From: Mycolicibacterium sediminis
GTDB taxonomy: Bacteria; Actinomycetota; Actinomycetes; Mycobacteriales; Mycobacteriaceae
Assembly (NCBI RefSeq): GCF_010731735.1
Contig: NZ_AP022588.1
Location: 2,108,001-2,172,000 of the forward strand
DNA: 64,000 nucleotides
Direction of reading: 5' to 3'
Each line of letters starts with the position of its first letter. Within the stretch, counting starts at the first letter, position 1. Below are positions 44,232 to 52,942 of the stretch, one piece after another. The notes under the pieces were generated by a model. The model did not search any database, had not been told where the DNA came from, and was given only the letters and a program-made list of their open reading frames with translations. A program made the position numbers and the translations under genes.

Positions 44232-45482
44232 ATGAGCGGAGAGCTGATCATCCTGGTGCTGTTGATTGCCACAGCGTTGGCATTTGACTTCACCAACGGG
44301 TTCCACGACACCGGCAATGCCATGGCGACGTCCATTGCCACCGGTGCCCTGAAGCCCAAGACGGCGGTGATCCTGGCCGGCCTGCTCAACCTCGTCGGCG
44401 CGTTCCTGTCGGTCGAGGTCGCCATCACCGTCACCACGTCGGTGCTGAAGATCCAGGACTCCAAGACCGGGTCGCTGGTCACCGGGATCGACGCCTCGAC
44501 GGGGTTGACGATCATCTTCGCCGGCCTGATCGGCGGCATCCTCTGGAACCTGGTGACGTGGCTGTTCGGCATCCCGTCCAGCTCCTCGCATGCCCTGTTC
44601 GGCGGCCTCATCGGCGCAGGCCTCGCCGCACTCGGTACGGCGGGCGTCAACTGGAGCGGCGTCATCGGCAAGGTCGTCGTGCCCGCCCTGGCCGCACCGT
44701 TCATCGCCGGCCTCGTCGCGGCGTGCGGCACCTGGATCGTCTACCGCCTCACCCGCAACGTCGCGAAGAAGCGTCGCGAGGACGGTTTCCGCTGGGGCCA
44801 GATCGCCACTGCCTCGCTCGTCGCGCTGGCCCACGGCACCAACGACGCGCAGAAGACCATGGGCGTCATCGCGCTCGCGCTGATCACCACCGGCCACCTG
44901 ACCGGCAACGTCAAGGAGGACGGCCTGCCGTTCTGGGTCATCGCGTCCTGCGCGCTGGCCATCGGGCTGGGCACCTACATCGGCGGCTGGCGCGTCATCC
45001 GCACGCTCGGCAAGGGTCTGGTGGAGATCGAGTCGCCGCAGGGCCTGGCCGCGGAGGCCTCCTCGGCCGCGATCATCCTGTCCTCGAGTGCCGCCGGCAT
45101 GGCGCTGTCGACGACCCACGTCGCCACCGGCTCCATCCTCGGCAGCGGCGTCGGCAAGCCCGGCGCGCAGGTCCGCTGGGCCGTCGCGGGCCGGATGGCC
45201 GCGGCGTGGCTGATCACGCTGCCCGCCGCCGGACTCGTCGGCGCGCTGTCGTTCTGGCTGTCGCAGGTCGTCGAGAACGCCACGGGCAACGCGCTCGCCG
45301 GCGACGGCCTCATCTTCGTCATCCTGGTGGCGCTGTCGGGCTACATGTACTGGCGCGCACAGCAGCAGAAGGTCGACCACAACAACGTCAACGCCGACTG
45401 GGACGACTCGACGAACTCCGTCGTCCCCGCCGACGCCCGCGACATCACGGCCGACCCGAGCAAGCCCACGGCCTCGGTCTGA
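44232..45482 (+). CDS. pit: Low-affinity inorganic phosphate transporter, PiT family
   Basis: About 416 residues, about ten membrane helices with the duplicated PiT signatures: FDFTNGFHDTGNAMATSIATG near the N-terminus and ALAHGTNDAQKTMGV in the second half. Proton- or sodium-coupled metal phosphate uptake. ATG 44232. Followed by a small membrane protein and DUF3349, as in M. tuberculosis pitA-Rv0544c-Rv0543c, but the orientation is inverted here. Confidence 0.93.
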   Translation: MSGELIILVLLIATALAFDFTNGFHDTGNAMATSIATGALKPKTAVILAGLLNLVGAFLSVEVAITVTTSVLKIQDSKTGSLVTGIDASTGLTIIFAGLIGGILWNLVTWLFGIPSSSSHALFGGLIGAGLAALGTAGVNWSGVIGKVVVPALAAPFIAGLVAACGTWIVYRLTRNVAKKRREDGFRWGQIATASLVALAHGTNDAQKTMGVIALALITTGHLTGNVKEDGLPFWVIASCALAIGLGTYIGGWRVIRTLGKGLVEIESPQGLAAEASSAAIILSSSAAGMALSTTHVATGSILGSGVGKPGAQVRWAVAGRMAAAWLITLPAAGLVGALSFWLSQVVENATGNALAGDGLIFVILVALSGYMYWRAQQQKVDHNNVNADWDDSTNSVVPADARDITADPSKPTASV

Positions 45483-45511
45483 CCCACGGCTAATAGGAGC
45501 AAGGAACTATC

Positions 45512-45796
45512 GTGACCTACCTCGAATCCATCCTCAAGGTGCTCGCCGTCGGACTCGTCCTGGGTGCCGGCCTCCCCGCCGTGTTCGCGGTCGGGCTGGT
45601 CGCCTACTCCAAGGGCGCGGGTGGGGCTGGGAACGACGGCACGGCCGTCGCCCCCAACCCCGCGCTGAAGGCCGCCGGCCTGGCCCTGTTCACGTTCGTG
45701 GCGGCCGTCATCGTCATCGCGATCCTCTACATCACCAAGGGCACGATCCAACACCACTTCGGGTTCAACCCCGTCCCCTTCCTCCCCGGAAAGTGA
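45512..45796 (+). CDS. Small membrane protein (Rv0544c-like)
   Basis: About 94 residues with two membrane helices (VLAVGLVLGAGLPAVFAVGLV and AALALFT-type helix around residues 52-74), between them a Gly-rich loop. GTG 45512, preceded by TAATAGGAGC. Conserved partner of pit; may be an accessory subunit. No family function. Confidence 0.8.
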   Translation: MTYLESILKVLAVGLVLGAGLPAVFAVGLVAYSKGAGGAGNDGTAVAPNPALKAAGLALFTFVAAVIVIAILYITKGTIQHHFGFNPVPFLPGK

Positions 45797-45806
45797 GCTG
45801 ACCGCC

Positions 45807-46112
45807 ATGACCGAGAGCACCGGCTCGTTCGACAACGTCGTGCAGTGGCTGCGCGCCGGGTACCCGCAGGGCGTCCCGCCGAAGGACTACTTCCCGCTGC
45901 TGGCGCTGCTCAAGCGGTCGCTCAGCGAGGAGGACGTCATCAAGGCCGCCCAGACCGTCCTCAAGTCGGTGAACTCCGACACCGTCACCGAGGGTGAGAT
46001 CCGCACCGCCGTCGAGGCCGTGATCGCCAAGGAGCCGAATCCCGAAGAGGTGCACCAGGTCGCGTCGCGACTGGCGTCCGTCGGGTGGCCGCTGGCGGCG
46101 TCCGCCCGCTAG
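45807..46112 (+). CDS. DUF3349 protein, copy 2
   Basis: About 101 residues, clearly paralogous to the gene at 43680-43988 (VVQWLRAGYPQGVPPKDYFPLLALLKRSLSEEDV, ending ASVGWPL). ATG 45807 is ten bases after the membrane-protein stop. Two copies on opposite strands flank pit, so the cluster seems to have been duplicated or rearranged. Confidence 0.87.
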   Translation: MTESTGSFDNVVQWLRAGYPQGVPPKDYFPLLALLKRSLSEEDVIKAAQTVLKSVNSDTVTEGEIRTAVEAVIAKEPNPEEVHQVASRLASVGWPLAASAR

Positions 46113-46154
46113 ACACCTACGTGCTGAACGGCCCTCGGCTTCGGTCGGGGGCCG

Positions 46155-46544
46155 TCAGTCGTTCCTGGTGTCCCTGCGCAGCGGATGCATCTCCGGGATC
46201 TGCACGAAGATCAGGGTGACGCCGTCGGGGTCGGTGACGTGCAGTTCGTGCAGACCCCACGGCTCCTGGCGGGCCTCGCGCGCGATCGGCACGCCGCGGC
46301 CCTCGAGTTCGGTCTGTGTCGCGTAGACGTCGCGGACCTGCAGCCACAGCGCGCCAGGGAACGGCGGCGTTCCCTCGGTGGGTGCGCCGTGGCCCGCCAG
46401 CTCGATCAGCGACTGCCCGGCGTAGAACACCGTGCCCGCGCCGTACTCCCGAGCGATCGCCAGACCCACCTCGTCGCGATAGAACTCGACCGAGCGGCGG
46501 TAGTCCGCCGGCCGGAACAGCACCCGACTGGCGAGAATCTCCAT
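46155..46544 (-). CDS. Glyoxalase/VOC family protein (Rv0546c-like)
   Basis: About 129 residues, two beta-alpha-beta-beta-beta modules; metal-site candidates in SLIELAGHG and HELHVTDPDGVTLIFVQ (His and Glu-like residues). It could be a glyoxalase, dioxygenase or resistance protein; the substrate is unknown. Start ATG 46544. It keeps the place of Rv0546c next to pit. Confidence 0.87.
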   Translation of the reverse strand: MEILASRVLFRPADYRRSVEFYRDEVGLAIAREYGAGTVFYAGQSLIELAGHGAPTEGTPPFPGALWLQVRDVYATQTELEGRGVPIAREARQEPWGLHELHVTDPDGVTLIFVQIPEMHPLRRDTRND

Positions 46545-46577
46545 GCCCGTCTGTCTAACACACCCGCCGCCACTTGC

Positions 46578-46638
46578 GCCGAAACGGCATTCCCTGTCGC
46601 GGAGGCGGCCGCGTGGCGACAGGGAATGCCGTTTCGGC
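46578..46638. terminator. Perfect 23-bp inverted repeat
   Basis: Arms 46578-46600 and 46616-46638 are perfectly complementary over 23 bases, beginning GCCGAAACGGC, around a 15-base loop. It lies after the ABC permease stop and before the VOC gene on the same (minus) strand. No U-tract. Confidence 0.65.
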
Positions 46639-46677
46639 GGGGTTGGTCACGCGGGCGCGCGGGTGACGCGGCGGGTG

Positions 46678-47445
46678 CTAGGTACCGGACTCGGCGGCGA
46701 CGCGATAGCCGCGCACGGCGATCGGACCGAACACCGCGAGCAGCCCCGCGACCCACGCGACCGACTGCAGCACCGGCCACAGGATCGGCCCGCCGTCGGC
46801 CAGCCCTCGCATCGCCTCGATCGCGGGTGACATCGGCTGAGCGCGGACCACCGGCTGCAGCCAGCCGGGGAACACGTCGATGGGCACCATGCCGGAGTTG
46901 AAGAACAGCAGCAGGAAGCACACCGTCGAGATCCCGGTGATGATGTTCTTGCCGTTCGCCCGCACGCCCACCGCGATGATGACCGTCGCGAAGCCGATCA
47001 CCATCAGCACCGGCACGAGGAGGAAACCGATTGCGGCGACCGGTCCCTGGGTGAACCGCAGGCCCATCGCGACGCCCACCGCGGCGATGGCGACGGCGCC
47101 GACGAGTGCCCGGCCCGCCTCGGCGAGGAGGCGGCCCGACAGCGCGCTCGCGCGGTGCACCGGCAGCGCCCACAGCCGGCTCAGCAGCCCGGACTCGCGT
47201 TCGTCGGGGAGGGCGGCGCCCGCACCGATCGCGCCGAACATCGCGCCGACGATCGCGCACATCGGCACCAGGCCGTAGAGACTGTCGGTGCCCGTGAGGC
47301 CCCGTACCGACTCGCCGATCACCAGCTTGTAGACCACCAGCAGGAACGTCGGGAAGATGAGCGCCTGGATCAGCACGACGGGTTCGCGGGTCCAGCGCCG
47401 CAGCAGTCGGCCGGCCTGCAGTCGGGTCTGCGAGGTGAACGTCAT
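46678..47445 (-). CDS. ABC-2 type permease, subunit B
   Basis: About 255 residues, six membrane helices, DrrB/ABC-2 fold (LRRWTREPVVLIQALIFP; LPVHRASALSGRLLAEAGRAL). ATG 47445 overlaps the upstream permease stop. Third gene of a daunorubicin-type exporter operon. Confidence 0.88.
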   Translation of the reverse strand: MTFTSQTRLQAGRLLRRWTREPVVLIQALIFPTFLLVVYKLVIGESVRGLTGTDSLYGLVPMCAIVGAMFGAIGAGAALPDERESGLLSRLWALPVHRASALSGRLLAEAGRALVGAVAIAAVGVAMGLRFTQGPVAAIGFLLVPVLMVIGFATVIIAVGVRANGKNIITGISTVCFLLLFFNSGMVPIDVFPGWLQPVVRAQPMSPAIEAMRGLADGGPILWPVLQSVAWVAGLLAVFGPIAVRGYRVAAESGT

Positions 47446-48185
47446 GCCGACCTCCGTTGCATCCGCAGCGTGATGCCGCCGAACGCGACCAGCAGCCCGA
47501 TGCACCAGGCGAGGCTGGTCAGCAGGTCGACCGCGGGCACCGCACCCTGGGCGAGTTCGCGTAGCGTCCCGGCGATCTGGCTCACCGGTTGGCGGGTGAC
47601 AAACCACCCCAGCCAGCCCGGAAACGCCTCCGCCGGTGCGATTCCCGTCGACAGCATGACCAGGAGCAGCTGCGGGATCAGCAGCGTCTGGCCGGCGGCC
47701 TCGGCGTTGGTGGCGACCGATCCGAGCGCGTCGGCGCCCAGCGACAGGGCCAGCGACAGCAGCAGCGCGATCGCGCAGAATCCGATTACGTGCGCGGCGT
47801 TGCCCTCGAAGCGGAAGCCGAACGCGTAGCCGACGGCGACCGACGCCGCCAGTGACGCCGTCGCGCGGATCAGCGCCGAGAGCATGCGGGCGGTCACCGG
47901 CACCAGCGACGTCATGGGCATCGAGCGAAGTCGAATGCCCATGCCGCTCAACTGGTCTCGCGCCGCCCGGTCCGCCGTCGTCATCGCGGTGAAGATCATC
48001 GCCTGCACGACGATGACGGGCAGGATGTACTGCGGGTAGCTGACGTCGCCGGTGTCGATGACGTGGCGCAGGGTGAGGTTGAAGCACAGGAAGAACGCGA
48101 TCGGTCCGCCGATGGCGAAGATCAGGTCGCCGTCGCGGACGGTGCCGCGCACCGATCGCTCGGTGAGTGCGCGCAGAGCGCTCAC
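47442..48185 (-). CDS. ABC-2 type permease, subunit A
   Basis: About 247 residues, six helices, ABC-2 family, homologous to the other permease (LRALTERSVRGTVRDGD, then RSMPMTSLVPVTARML). GTG 48185 overlaps the ATPase stop. The two permeases probably form a heterodimer. Confidence 0.88.
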   Translation of the reverse strand: MSALRALTERSVRGTVRDGDLIFAIGGPIAFFLCFNLTLRHVIDTGDVSYPQYILPVIVVQAMIFTAMTTADRAARDQLSGMGIRLRSMPMTSLVPVTARMLSALIRATASLAASVAVGYAFGFRFEGNAAHVIGFCAIALLLSLALSLGADALGSVATNAEAAGQTLLIPQLLLVMLSTGIAPAEAFPGWLGWFVTRQPVSQIAGTLRELAQGAVPAVDLLTSLAWCIGLLVAFGGITLRMQRRSA

Positions 48186-49126
48186 GACGTGACCGCCGGC
48201 GCCCCGGTGAGGGTGAAGAACACCTCGTCGAGGGACGGCTTGCGCAGCGAGATGTCGTGCAGGTCGACCCCGAGTTCCGACACGCGGCCGAAGACCTCGG
48301 ACATCGTGGCGAAGCCGTCGGGCGCGGGGACGGACACGGTGCCGGCCTCGCGGTCGACCTCGACGCCACCGAAACCGCCCAGCGCGTCGGCGATTCGGCT
48401 CAGGTCCGCGACGCTGACGGGCGTGATCTCGCAGTAGCTGCCGCCGATCGTGCGCTTGAGGTCGTCCGGCGTGCCGTCGGCGATGACCGTGCCGCGGTCG
48501 ATGACGACGATCGCGTCCGACAGCGCGTCGGCCTCCTCGAGGTACTGCGTCGTGAGCAGCGTGGTGATGCCCTGGTGCTTGAGGCCGCCGATCAGGTCCC
48601 ACACCTCGCGGCGGCTGCGCGGGTCCAGGCCGGTCGTGGGCTCGTCGAGGAACACCACCTTGGGCGGGACGACGAGACCGCAGGCGATGTCGACGCGCCG
48701 CCGCATGCCGCCGGAGTACGTGCCGACGCGCTTGTCGCCGGCGTCGGTGAGGCTGAACGTCGCGAGCATCTCGTCGGCGCGCTCGCGGGCGGCGGCCTTG
48801 TCCATGCCGCGCAACCGCGCGAACAGGACCAGGTTCTCGCGTCCGGTCAGCAGTTCGTCGACGGCGGCGTACTGGCCCGTCAACCCGATCGACTCGCGCA
48901 CCTGCTTGGCCTGCCGCACGACGTTGAAGCCGGCGATGGTCGCGGTGCCGCTGGTCGGGCGCAGGAGCGTGGACAGGATGTTGATCGTGGTGGTCTTGCC
49001 TGCGCCGTTGGGGCCGAGCACGCCCAGGACGGACCCGACCGGCGCGGAGAAGGTGATGCCGCTCAGCGCCTGGTGGTCGCCGAAGCGCTTGGTGACGTCG
49101 TCGAGCTGGATCGCGAGATCGGACAC
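48182..49126 (-). CDS. DrrA-type ABC transporter ATPase
   Basis: About 314 residues. Walker A GPNGAGKTTT, Q-loop, signature YSGGMRRR, Walker B VVFLDEPTTGLD, and the C-terminal DrrA domain (LRKPSLDEVFFTLTG). Exports a drug or lipid. GTG 49126; an IdeR-like box begins 10 bases upstream. Operon ATPase-permease-permease. Confidence 0.92.
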   Translation of the reverse strand: MSDLAIQLDDVTKRFGDHQALSGITFSAPVGSVLGVLGPNGAGKTTTINILSTLLRPTSGTATIAGFNVVRQAKQVRESIGLTGQYAAVDELLTGRENLVLFARLRGMDKAAARERADEMLATFSLTDAGDKRVGTYSGGMRRRVDIACGLVVPPKVVFLDEPTTGLDPRSRREVWDLIGGLKHQGITTLLTTQYLEEADALSDAIVVIDRGTVIADGTPDDLKRTIGGSYCEITPVSVADLSRIADALGGFGGVEVDREAGTVSVPAPDGFATMSEVFGRVSELGVDLHDISLRKPSLDEVFFTLTGAPAVTS

Positions 49127-49135
49127 GCACCCGAG

Positions 49136-49154
49136 TATGGCATGCCTAACCTAA
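49136..49154 (-). promoter_or_regulatory. IdeR-like (iron-box-like) site before ABC exporter
   Basis: Minus strand reads TTAGGTTAGGCATGCCATA, 14 of 19 against the IdeR consensus (TTAGGTTAGGCTAACCTAA) with the first 11 identical. It overlaps the expected promoter of the ABC operon. A different repressor (TetR or PadR) is equally possible because the centre GGCATGCC is palindromic. Confidence 0.35.
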
Positions 49155-49158
49155 CTAA

Positions 49159-50034
49159 CTACCCGGCGGGCTGGACCCGCTGACGCTTCATCACGGCGTC
49201 GACCGCACTCGGCGTGAACGCGTTGACGATGTCGGCGGCCACCGCCATCCGCGGCGCGATCCGCAGCGGCCGCGACCGCACGGCCGTCACCATCCAGTCG
49301 GCCGCCTCGTCGGCGGACAGGCCCGGCAGCCCGTCGTAGGCCCGTGTCGGCGCGATCATCGGCGTCTTCACCAGCGGGTAGAACAGCGTCGTGGAGTGAA
49401 CGCCGTCGGCGGCCCACTCCGTCTCGATGACGCGGCTCACGGCGGTCAGCGCGGCCTTCGACGCGTTGTAGACGGCGAACAGCGGCGACGACTCGCTGAG
49501 CACGCCCCACGTCGACACGTTGATCACGTGGCCGTCGCGGCGCTCGCGCATGCCGGGGCCGAGGCCGCGGATCAGCCGCAGCGGGGAGTAGTAGTTCAGC
49601 GTCATCGTGCGCTCGACGTCGTGCCAGCGGTCCAGCGACTCGGCCAGCGGCCTGCGGATCGACCGGCCCGCGTTGTTGATCAGCACGTCGACGCCACCGA
49701 ACCGCTCGACGACGGTGTCCACGAGGGCGTCGACCGCGTCGAGGTCGGACAGGTCGCACTCCAGCGCGGTCGCATCGCCGCCGTCCCGCGCGATGTCCGC
49801 GACCAGCGCGTCCAGCAGGTCCCCGCGACGCGCGACGACGATCACCCGGGCGCCCGCCGCCGCCAGCTTGCGCGCGCCTGCATCGCCGATGCCCGAGGAC
49901 GCGCCGGTCACCAGGATCCGCTTGCCCGCCGGGTCGACGTCGCGCCGCGGCGTGCGCAGCTGGGCGGTCAGCGGTGGGCGCATGCTGGCCAGCAGCATTC
50001 CGTCGGCGAGGCGACGCAAGGGGTTCCTACTCAC
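49159..50034 (-). CDS. Short-chain dehydrogenase/reductase (Rv0547c-like)
   Basis: About 291 residues. TGASSGIGDAGA cofactor motif, NNAGRSIRRP, catalytic YNASK and a preceding Ser. A helical N-terminal extension of about 35 residues matches the Rv0547c-type. GTG 50034. NAD(P) oxidoreductase of unknown substrate. Confidence 0.9.
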   Translation of the reverse strand: MSRNPLRRLADGMLLASMRPPLTAQLRTPRRDVDPAGKRILVTGASSGIGDAGARKLAAAGARVIVVARRGDLLDALVADIARDGGDATALECDLSDLDAVDALVDTVVERFGGVDVLINNAGRSIRRPLAESLDRWHDVERTMTLNYYSPLRLIRGLGPGMRERRDGHVINVSTWGVLSESSPLFAVYNASKAALTAVSRVIETEWAADGVHSTTLFYPLVKTPMIAPTRAYDGLPGLSADEAADWMVTAVRSRPLRIAPRMAVAADIVNAFTPSAVDAVMKRQRVQPAG

Positions 50035-50045
50035 GGGGTCCGAGC

Positions 50046-50648
50046 CTAGGTCCCCGCGACGTCGGCACCGAACTCGCGCAGATCGACCACCCACAGCGTC
50101 TGCTCGACGCCGAACTCGTCGAACGTCAGCACGGGCGTGAAGCCCAGCCTCCGCGCGAGGTTCATGGACCGGACGTTCGCGGACTGCGTCACGACGATGA
50201 CCGGCTCGTCGAGCAGCTCCCGGGCCGCGGCGCGCAGCACCGCGGTCGCCGCCTGGAACGCGAGCCCGCGGCCCCACAGCGCCGGGATCAGGGTGTACGA
50301 CAGCTCGAGTTCCTCGCCGGACTCGCTGATGTGGCCGGGCCGGTGGGCCCCGCGCCGCGTCAGCGACATCGTGCCGAGGAACGCGTCGTCGCTGCGGGCG
50401 GCGATCACGAACGCGCCGGGCGAACCGGTCGCCGCGGCCACGCCGACGTCGTCGAGGTCCTGCTCGACGGTCGCGCGCTCCTGCGCTCCACCGAGGTGTG
50501 CCCGCACGCGGACGTCGGTCTCGTGCGCGACGATCGCGTCGCGGTCGCCGTCGCGGGCCTTGCGCAGCACGACGTCGGCCGCCTCGATGCGCTGGGTCAC
50601 CAGCGTCCGTCCGGGCACCGCTCGAGTGTGCCAGGTGTGCCGGGTCAT
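50046..50648 (-). CDS. GNAT-family acetyltransferase (RimJ/RimL-type)
   Basis: About 200 residues; motif A region SYTLIPALWGRGLAFQAATAVLRAA and the C-terminal NLARRLGFTPV. ATG 50648 overlaps the upstream stop. Likely N-acetyltransferase; substrate unknown. Confidence 0.85.
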   Translation of the reverse strand: MTRHTWHTRAVPGRTLVTQRIEAADVVLRKARDGDRDAIVAHETDVRVRAHLGGAQERATVEQDLDDVGVAAATGSPGAFVIAARSDDAFLGTMSLTRRGAHRPGHISESGEELELSYTLIPALWGRGLAFQAATAVLRAAARELLDEPVIVVTQSANVRSMNLARRLGFTPVLTFDEFGVEQTLWVVDLREFGADVAGT

Positions 50649-51142
50649 GCCCCGGCGCGAGGTGCAGGGCGTAACACGCAGCGCGCGTAGCCAATCCACG
50701 ACACGATGGTCACCGCCAGCCCGAGCCCGAGCAGGAGGACGGGTCCGGACCCGACGTCGACGCCCACCGCCGCCGTGCCCGGAGCGTTGCGGTCGACCGC
50801 GGGCATCAGCATGTAGGGCAGCACGGCGACGGCGAAGGTGGCCATCGCGCCGATCACCGCCACGCCGAACGCCCCGCGCAGCGCCCCGGCGATCATCGCC
50901 CCCGCCGTCAAGCAGACGAGGACGCCCAGCGGCAGTGGCCGGAGGCTGGCGTCCACGTCGCCGGTCCTGCGCCACGCGCCCCAGCCCGCCATCTCGGCGT
51001 ACCCGTCGACGCCGTGCGCGACGAACCACGGCTGTACCGCAGCCACGACGATGACCGCGACGCCGAGCGCCGCGAGGACCCATCCGGTGACCCTGGCTTC
51101 GATGACCCGCCCCCCTCTCGTCTCGTGGCGCGATTCGTGCAC
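50645..51142 (-). CDS. Integral membrane protein, about 165 aa
   Basis: Four predicted helices (GWVLAALGVAVIVVAAV; LGVLVCLTAGAMIAGAL; GVAVIGAMATFAVAVLPYML; PVLLLGLGLAVTIVSWIGYA). GTG 51142 sits on the edge of the hairpin element copy after menB. No function; linked to GNAT by overlap. Confidence 0.75.
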   Translation of the reverse strand: MHESRHETRGGRVIEARVTGWVLAALGVAVIVVAAVQPWFVAHGVDGYAEMAGWGAWRRTGDVDASLRPLPLGVLVCLTAGAMIAGALRGAFGVAVIGAMATFAVAVLPYMLMPAVDRNAPGTAAVGVDVGSGPVLLLGLGLAVTIVSWIGYARCVLRPAPRAGA

Positions 51143-51182
51143 CCGCGACCGCGCTCACCGCGGCTGAACGTGCACAGATCGC
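51130..51182. repeat. Dispersed hairpin element, copy after menB
   Basis: Arms GCGATTCGTGCAC (51130-51142) and GTGCACAGATCGC (51170-51182), inner stem CGCGCTCACCGCGG-like. Its left half is almost identical to the copy at 9415-9467. It directly abuts the menB stop codon. Confidence 0.72.
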
Positions 51183-52108
51183 TAGAAGTACCGCGGGAAC
51201 TTCGACCAGTCCGGGTCGCGCTTCTCGAGGAACGCGTCGCGGCCCTCGACGGCCTCGTCGGTCATGTAGGCCAGCCGCGTCGCCTCGCCGGCGAACACCT
51301 GCTGGCCGACCAAGCCGTCGTCGAGCAGGTTGAACGCGAACTTCAGCATGCGGGTCGCCTGCGGCGACTTGCCGTTGATCTCCCGAGCCCATTGCAGCGC
51401 AACGGTTTCCAGTTCGGCGTGGCCGACCACCTCGTTGACGGCGCCCATCGCGTGCATCTGCTCGGCGTCGTAGGTGCGGCCCAGGAAGAAGATCTCGCGG
51501 GCGAACTTCTGCCCGGTCTGGCGGGCGAGGTAGGCGCTGCCGTAGCCGCCGTCGAAGCTGCCGACGTCGGCGTCGGTCTGCTTGAAGCGGGCGTGCTCGC
51601 GCGAGGCCAGCGTCAGGTCGCAGACGACGTGCAGCGAGTGTCCGCCGCCGGCGGCCCAGCCGTTCACCAGGCAGATGACGGGCTTGGGCATGAACCGGAT
51701 GAGCCGCTGCACCTCGAGGATGTGCAGCCGGCCCGCCTGCGCGGGGTCGATGCTGTCCGCCGTGTCGCCGGAGGCGTACTGGTAGCCGGTGCGGCCGCGG
51801 ATCCGCTGGTCGCCGCCGGAGCAGAACGCCCAGCCGCCGTCCTTGGCCGACGGGCCGTTCCCGGTGAGCAGGACCACGCCGATGTCCGACGACATCCGGG
51901 CGTGGTCGAGCACGCGATACAGCTCGTCGACGGTGTGCGGGCGGAATGCGTTGCGTACCTCGGGCCGGTCGAACGCGATGCGGACGGTCGGCTGCGCGAC
52001 GCCGTCGAGCACGTGGCGGTGGTAGGTGACGTCGGTCAGCTCGAAGCCCTTGACGGGTTGCCACGCGGTCGGGTCGAACGGGTTGTCCGTGCTCGTCTGA
52101 CTGCTCAC
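51182..52108 (-). CDS. menB: 1,4-dihydroxy-2-naphthoyl-CoA synthase
   Basis: About 308 residues, crotonase superfamily ring-closing enzyme. Seen: CSGGDQRIRGRTGYQY, LVNGWAAGGGHSLHVVCDL (oxyanion hole) and the catalytic TDADVGSFDGGYGSAYLARQTG. GTG 52108. Gene position equals Rv0548c. Acts after MenE; substrate is OSB-CoA. Confidence 0.95.
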   Translation of the reverse strand: MSSQTSTDNPFDPTAWQPVKGFELTDVTYHRHVLDGVAQPTVRIAFDRPEVRNAFRPHTVDELYRVLDHARMSSDIGVVLLTGNGPSAKDGGWAFCSGGDQRIRGRTGYQYASGDTADSIDPAQAGRLHILEVQRLIRFMPKPVICLVNGWAAGGGHSLHVVCDLTLASREHARFKQTDADVGSFDGGYGSAYLARQTGQKFAREIFFLGRTYDAEQMHAMGAVNEVVGHAELETVALQWAREINGKSPQATRMLKFAFNLLDDGLVGQQVFAGEATRLAYMTDEAVEGRDAFLEKRDPDWSKFPRYF

Positions 52109-52137
52109 GGGAACGACTGTAGAACGGGGACCGCCGG

Positions 52138-52163
52138 GTTTCGCATTCCGTACCCACGGGTAC
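52138..52163 (+). promoter_or_regulatory. SigF-type promoter for lipoprotein gene
   Basis: GTTT (52138-52141), 16-base spacer, GGGTAC (52158-52163), 51 bases before the ATG; divergent from menB. Full consensus outside the stress island. Confidence 0.65.
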
Positions 52164-52214
52164 AGATCGCCCGCAGCGGCGCGGCCCATCGCGCCATGGA
52201 TCAGGAGGACCACG

Positions 52215-52493
52215 ATGAAGCGGTCAGCAGGTGTGTTGGTCTCGGGCGTGTTCGCCGGACTGATGCTCGTCGGATGCTCCGCCCCGTCCGTGCAGGGTGG
52301 TGACACCCCGTGCAAGGACTTCGTCGGGGCCGACGAGAAGACGCAGAACGAAGCGATCAACAAGATGCTCAAGGACGAGAAGGGCGCCGACCCCGCGTCG
52401 CTCGAGGTCACCGGAACGCGCCTCGCGGTGCAGACCTACTGCCAGACCGCGGGCACGCAGGACACCCCGATCAAGAACGCGCCGCACCTCTAG
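52215..52493 (+). CDS. Small lipoprotein, HdeA-like features, 92 aa
   Basis: Signal peptide and lipobox LVGC (lipidated Cys at about residue 21), then a soluble part with two cysteines (TPCKDFVGADEKTQNEAINKML and VQTYCQTAG) which resembles the HdeA acid-chaperone pattern; the similarity is by eye only. ATG 52215 follows AGGAGGA. It overlaps the convergent DUF385 gene by four bases. SigF-type promoter. Confidence 0.75.
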   Translation: MKRSAGVLVSGVFAGLMLVGCSAPSVQGGDTPCKDFVGADEKTQNEAINKMLKDEKGADPASLEVTGTRLAVQTYCQTAGTQDTPIKNAPHL

Positions 52494-52933
52494 GCGGGAT
52501 CGAACCGAAACACCGCGCAACGCCCGGCGAGAGCTTCGAACTCGCCGGGCGTTCCGTCTGTCACGAGCCCGGAGCGCTTCATGAAGCTCACCCCGGTGGA
52601 GACCAGCGTCGGGAACTGACGCAGCAGTGGGCGGGCGTCGTCGGCGGACAGTTCCACCATGCGCACCGTCTCCGAGCGCTTGCCGGTCGTCAGCGTCGCC
52701 GTGTCCGCCGCGCGGGCGTTGCGCTCCCAGTCCGCGCCCGGAAAGCCCGAGACCACGTAGCGCACGCCGTCGACGACCATCGGCGTGATGGGCGTCGACC
52801 GCGGCTTGCCCGACGTACGCCCGGGCACGGTCAGCACGACGGGGCCGTCACCGCCGAACAGCCCCAGCTTCATCAGGCCCATGAAGACCTTGTTCATCGG
52901 CTTCAGCCACCGGGGCGGCGTCGGGTCGGGCAT
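52490..52933 (-). CDS. DUF385-type nitroreductase/quinone reductase (F420-dependent family)
   Basis: About 147 residues: VVLTVPGRTSGKPRSTPITPMVVDG is the beta-barrel core of the deazaflavin-dependent nitroreductase (Ddn-like) family. ATG 52933. Likely F420H2-dependent; substrate unknown. Confidence 0.87.
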   Translation of the reverse strand: MPDPTPPRWLKPMNKVFMGLMKLGLFGGDGPVVLTVPGRTSGKPRSTPITPMVVDGVRYVVSGFPGADWERNARAADTATLTTGKRSETVRMVELSADDARPLLRQFPTLVSTGVSFMKRSGLVTDGTPGEFEALAGRCAVFRFDPA

Positions 52934-52942
52934 GTCCCGAGG

